Below, piece after piece: positions 8,760 through 11,343 of a stretch of 11,343 nt of DNA. The notes below the pieces were generated by a model. That model searched no databases, was not told where the DNA came from, and was given only the letters and a program-made list of their open reading frames with translations. The stretch covers positions 1 through 11,343 of the forward strand of contig PWVH01000141.1 of assembly GCA_003563465.1 (NCBI GenBank), read 5' to 3'. This DNA comes from Coriobacteriaceae bacterium (GTDB taxonomy: Bacteria > Actinomycetota > Coriobacteriia > Anaerosomatales > SLCP01). Every line of letters starts with the position of its first letter. Position 1 is the first letter of the stretch. Both the position numbers and the translations under genes were made by a program.

Positions 8760-8845
8760 GGGACTTCGATAGGAGCTGTCTGTCTGTAGCGCGGAGTCCG
8801 CACTACTCGCACGCGTCCAGATCAGGACAGAAAGGCTCGAAGGCT

Positions 8846-9520
8846 CTAAGCGACCCCGGAAAGCAGCCATGCTTTCAGGGCCGCACTAGCCCCGATTTCG
8901 AAGGCGGTCAGAGCTCCAGCGAGCAGTATCGCAATCCACGCGTCTCGAAGCCGATAGGCCCGACGTTCGAACTGAGGTAGCAGGCACACTATCACCAGAT
9001 TGATAACGACGAACGTGGCTACGATGGCTACGAGCACTAGCACCGGATACAACACGCCGAGGAGCGGCGCTCCCCACATCGTCCCGGCGTAAGTGAGCGC
9101 TATTGCGGCGAGGTAGTACCCGACAAGGGGGCCGCTCATGAGAACCCGACCTCGGCCTGGAGTTCGCCAAAGCACGTCTGACAGCAGCGGAAGAACCCAA
9201 GCAGCGACTGCAAAGCCAGCTGCGAGCCCCGTGGCCAAGCGAATCTCATTGGTCGTCGAGCGCAGTCCCACGTACGACGTGAGACCGTCTAGAGCCATCA
9301 CGAACACCCCTGCACCGAGCAGGAAGTTAACCCAAACCGGAGGCAGACCCGAGGGCCGGTCCCGCTGAAGCACCGCAAGCACGCATATCCCCACGACGAA
9401 ACCCACGTAGATTCCCGTGTCCCGTGCACATACCGGTACACGAAGACCCCCTGCGAAAAAGGATCTCTCGGGCAACTGGTGACACAGACCGAAACCGACA
9501 GCATCGAGCAGAGTCTGCAA
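8846..9520 (-). CDS. DUF2085 family predicted membrane protein
   Basis: The function of DUF2085 is not known. The 224-residue protein has the family signature in its N-terminal third: GLCHQLPERSFF at 11-22 and PVCARDTGIYVGF at 29-41. Conserved polar residues follow in ALDGLTSYVGLRSTTNEIRLATGL (D78, N91, E92, R94). About six membrane segments follow or overlap (about 36-52, 62-80, 97-115, 128-146, 153-181 and 193-216), so it is an integral membrane protein. Many relatives have CARC where this has CARD, which removes one possible metal ligand. The start is TTG at 9520, supported by AGAGAGG six bases upstream and by the position of the family motif. It lies just after tRNA-Pro on the same strand, with a large hairpin between them, so the two may share a transcript. 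It is convergent with the broken lipoprotein gene; the 86-base gap between them holds no strong terminator. Confidence 0.85.
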   Translation of the reverse strand: MQTLLDAVGFGLCHQLPERSFFAGGLRVPVCARDTGIYVGFVVGICVLAVLQRDRPSGLPPVWVNFLLGAGVFVMALDGLTSYVGLRSTTNEIRLATGLAAGFAVAAWVLPLLSDVLWRTPGRGRVLMSGPLVGYYLAAIALTYAGTMWGAPLLGVLYPVLVLVAIVATFVVINLVIVCLLPQFERRAYRLRDAWIAILLAGALTAFEIGASAALKAWLLSGVA

Positions 9521-9540
9521 GACGAGCCTCTCTGTCGAAG

Positions 9541-9573
9541 CACGCCGGGCAGTCTGCAGACGGGCCCGGCGTG
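9541..9573 (-). terminator. Ten-pair GC-rich hairpin after tRNA-Pro (terminator or attenuator)
   Basis: CACGCCGGGC and GCCCGGCGTG form a perfect ten-pair stem around a 13-base loop, which itself contains the palindrome GTCTGCAGAC. It begins 10 bases after the encoded CCA of tRNA-Pro and ends 20 bases before the TTG start of the DUF2085 gene. No U-tract follows on the minus strand, so termination is possible but not certain. It could instead be a processing or attenuation structure. Confidence 0.55.
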
Positions 9574-9583
9574 AAGCATCAGG

Positions 9584-9660
9584 TGGTCGGGATGGCGGGA
9601 TTCGAACCCACGACCTCTGCGTCCCGAACGCAGCGCTCTACCAAGCTGAGCCACATCCCG
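9584..9660 (-). tRNA. tRNA-Pro, anticodon CGG
   Basis: The minus strand folds into a complete 77-base cloverleaf with encoded CCA. The acceptor stem CGGGATG/CATCCCG is perfect and the discriminator base is A. The D arm contains GCTCAGCTTGGTAGAGC. The anticodon stem CTGCG/CGCAG holds the loop TTCGGGA, giving anticodon CGG at 9624-9626, which reads the proline codon CCG. The T arm has GTGGGTTCGAATCCCGC. Nothing indicates degeneration. Confidence 0.98.
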
Positions 9661-9670
9661 ACGAGGCGGT

Positions 9671-9699
9671 ATGATACACGCTCGCAAGACCTAGAGCAA
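9671..9699 (-). promoter_or_regulatory. Candidate tRNA-Pro promoter
   Basis: On the minus strand TTGCTC (9699-9694) and TATCAT (9676-9671) are separated by 17 bases. A GC-rich discriminator (ACCGCCTCGT) leads straight into the tRNA 5' end at 9660, as expected for a stable-RNA promoter. Confidence 0.5.
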
Positions 9700-9726
9700 A
9701 GCCGGAAGAGCCGAGTCAGTGTGGCA

Positions 9727-9755
9727 AGAAGGCCCCCTCGGCGAGGGGGCCTTCT
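9727..9755 (-). terminator. Strong intrinsic terminator of the multiheme cytochrome gene
   Basis: A perfect 13-pair inverted repeat (AGAAGGCCCCCTC and GAGGGGGCCTTCT around a three-base loop) lies 31 bases after the cytochrome stop codon. On the minus strand the stem ends in CCTTCTTGCC, a short U-containing tail. The symmetry means it could also stop plus-strand transcripts, but no plus-strand gene leads into it. Confidence 0.85.
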
Positions 9756-9785
9756 CGGTAACAGCACGGTCAGTCTCTTGGTGGC

Positions 9786-11343
9786 TTATCTGCTCAGTCC
9801 GACGTGACACTTCGAGCATACCGTGGGCTGGTGGCACTGGAAGCACGGTTCTGCGCCCTTGTCGCGAACGACATCCGGATGCTCGAACTCCCAAGAACGG
9901 GCACCGGTGGCACCCTCATGGTGACAGTTGTCGCAGAACAGCTGGACATGACAGTTGGCGCACACCGGCCTGGTCACACTGCGGTCCGCAATGGCTGGCC
10001 CGTGAGTGTCCTTGAAGTCCACAGGGTGCGGAATCTCGATTCGGTGACAGTCCATGCAGAACTTCGCGTCGGCACCGCCTTCACCGTGACAGTACGAACA
10101 GTTCTCGGGCAGATCCTCGAACGCCTGCGGGTGTAGCGCAGGCACGTCCAGCGCTGTCCGGTTAGTCCAGGTCGCCTGTTGGTGACTGGTGGGAAGCACG
10201 GCCAAAGTGATGTGGCATTCCACGCAGAACTCTTGGTCGTGGCACATGTCGAAGCAACCGCTGCCGCCTATCTCGTTGACGGTGTCGGCGTGCACTCTCA
10301 GCCAGGGACGACCGTCGATGGCTCCCTCATGGTGACAGTCGCTACAAAGTTCCTGATAAGTGTGGCAGTTTGCGCACACCTGCGGTCTCTCCCGACCGGT
10401 CGCCGCGTGGAACTCCTTGAATTCCTGCGGGTGCGGAATGTCGAGTTGATGACACGCCTTGCAGAACGGAGCGTTCGGTCCGCCGTCGCCATGGCAAACT
10501 TCACACGCGGTGATTTCGGCATTCGCCGAAGCCGCATGCACACCGAGCTCCTCGGCAGGCTTGCGCAGCCAGTCGGGAGCCGTGTGCGATGTCGGGACGG
10601 GATTGAGCGCCGTGTGGCAGTCCTGACAGAACGAGATCATGTGGCATCTCTCGAGACAGCCGGGAACGCCGTTCGTTCGCACCGCGGCCGCGTGCTGCTC
10701 CCCTTCCCAAGCGACGTCGGTCTGGAACTCCCAATCGGAAGCGGTGCCATGATGGCACTCATCGCAGAAGTACGGATTCACCGAGGTGTGGCAGAGTTCG
10801 CACTTCTCCATCTTAGTCTCGACGAGCTCGGGGTGTGTCTGCGTCTTGAACTCCTCGGGGTGAGGCATCTCCATCCCGTGGCAATTCATGCAGAACTCGT
10901 CCTCGATATGGCACGTCGAACAGTAGCCGACTTCGGCGATCGACGGCAGATGGGCCAAGCGCTCGTACATCGGAGCGTCATCGGAGAGCTCTCCCTCGGC
11001 TGCGTAAGCCGCAGCGATTCCTAGACTGGCCTCCTCCTCGGCCTCGTGTTCCTCTGCATTCCCATGACCGGGGGATGCGGCCTTCATCGCCTCGATATCA
11101 TCCAGCGCCATGTCGGCATGACCACGCGGGTAGAAGTCCTCGGCGAAGTGATTATCGGGCTTGAGCTCGAAGTCGGGGGTGTGACAGGCCTGGCATGCTC
11201 CGGTCGCGACGATGCCGCTCAAGGACTCGCCTGTAAGCGTGTGACAGCGGAAGCACGCCGTCATCTCCATGAAGTCGTCGTGCGGCTGGTTGGGCTCGCC
11301 GGTGTTGGGATCTTTGAGCGTGAGATCGAAGTCCTCGCGGTGC
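9786..11343 (-). CDS. Large multiheme c-type cytochrome, at least 20 hemes (N-terminus beyond window)
   Basis: The frame runs open to the right edge. The 518 visible residues contain 18 CXXCH motifs and two CX3CH motifs (CLERCH at 10658-10641, CFDMCH at 10256-10239), so up to 20 covalent hemes, about one per 26 residues. An in-frame ATG at 11270 is an internal methionine, because the heme-protein character continues before it. After two N-terminal hemes and an Ala/Glu-rich linker (about 11150-10925), three modules of six heme motifs follow, beginning at 10922, 10505 and 10100. Each module has heme 2 followed by IPHP or MPHP plus FK, a fourth heme of CHH type, and a tryptophan after it (DW, PW or SW). 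Such proteins act outside the cytoplasmic membrane as electron conduits or oxidoreductases. The signal peptide is not visible and there is no C-terminal membrane anchor. The exact partner and substrate are unknown. It ends in TAA and a strong terminator. Confidence 0.93.
   Translation of the reverse strand, partial: HREDFDLTLKDPNTGEPNQPHDDFMEMTACFRCHTLTGESLSGIVATGACQACHTPDFELKPDNHFAEDFYPRGHADMALDDIEAMKAASPGHGNAEEHEAEEEASLGIAAAYAAEGELSDDAPMYERLAHLPSIAEVGYCSTCHIEDEFCMNCHGMEMPHPEEFKTQTHPELVETKMEKCELCHTSVNPYFCDECHHGTASDWEFQTDVAWEGEQHAAAVRTNGVPGCLERCHMISFCQDCHTALNPVPTSHTAPDWLRKPAEELGVHAASANAEITACEVCHGDGGPNAPFCKACHQLDIPHPQEFKEFHAATGRERPQVCANCHTYQELCSDCHHEGAIDGRPWLRVHADTVNEIGGSGCFDMCHDQEFCVECHITLAVLPTSHQQATWTNRTALDVPALHPQAFEDLPENCSYCHGEGGADAKFCMDCHRIEIPHPVDFKDTHGPAIADRSVTRPVCANCHVQLFCDNCHHEGATGARSWEFEHPDVVRDKGAEPCFQCHQPTVCSKCHVGLSR

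Noticed and set aside
8539..8772. Plus-strand frame starting inside the broken lipoprotein gene
   Set aside because: It is out of frame with the coherent lipoprotein sequence on both sides of the TAG and has no family features.
9424..9807. Plus-strand frame containing VGMAGFEPTTSASRTQ
   Set aside because: This is the well-known false protein produced by translating the antisense strand of a tRNA gene. The tRNA-Pro cloverleaf is complete.
10179..11024. 281-codon plus-strand open frame
   Set aside because: It is antisense to the multiheme cytochrome. The periodic heme codons keep the opposite frame open. Its product has no family features.

Overview
This window reads as chromosomal housekeeping DNA from a deep-branching anaerobic member of the Actinobacteriota, possibly a Coriobacteriia/OPB41-like lineage. 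That placement is an inference. It rests on the moderately GC-rich coding sequence, on GTG and TTG starts, on the order greA-lysS-clpC (mycobacteria have lysS-lsr2-clpC1), and on a Rex regulator in the same window as a very large multiheme c-type cytochrome. Nearly everything lies on the minus strand. The only plus-strand gene is a broken lipoprotein gene at 8298-8759.

Layout from right to left, the direction of transcription. A multiheme cytochrome (9786 to beyond the right edge) carries 20 heme-attachment motifs in the visible 518 residues and is closed by a strong terminator hairpin at 9727-9755. Next come tRNA-Pro(CGG) (9584-9660), a large hairpin (9541-9573) and a DUF2085 membrane protein (8846-9520). 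The divergent lipoprotein gene with an in-frame TAG follows. Then come two S-adenosylmethionine-related enzymes: a DUF62 SAM hydroxide adenosyltransferase (7378-8181) and a methylthioadenosine phosphorylase (6442-7236). Beyond them are an M50/site-2 protease with CBS domains (5217-6356), the NADH-sensing repressor Rex (4462-5124) with a candidate Rex operator in its own promoter, a TatA translocase subunit (4159-4368), and the greA-lysS pair (3518-3991 and 1981-3510). The window ends in clpC (1-1771), cut by the left edge.

How the genes fit together. Rex senses NADH/NAD+ and would link respiratory state to gene expression in an organism that also makes large heme proteins. Whether it controls the cytochrome cannot be seen, because the cytochrome promoter lies outside the window. 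DUF62 and MtnP both recycle adenosyl compounds derived from SAM. GreA, LysS and ClpC are general transcription, translation and proteolysis functions, with separate promoter-like sequences before greA and before clpC.

The observations most worth a second look are the three-module, six-heme repeat of the cytochrome with CX3CH variants at a fixed heme position, the Rex operator overlapping the rex promoter, the interrupted lipoprotein gene, and two RNA leaders (greA and DUF2085) with competing secondary structures. No CRISPR array, insertion sequence, prophage or clear defence system was seen. No gene-free stretch exceeds about 210 bases, apart from the 9521-9785 interval, which holds the tRNA, its promoter and two hairpins.
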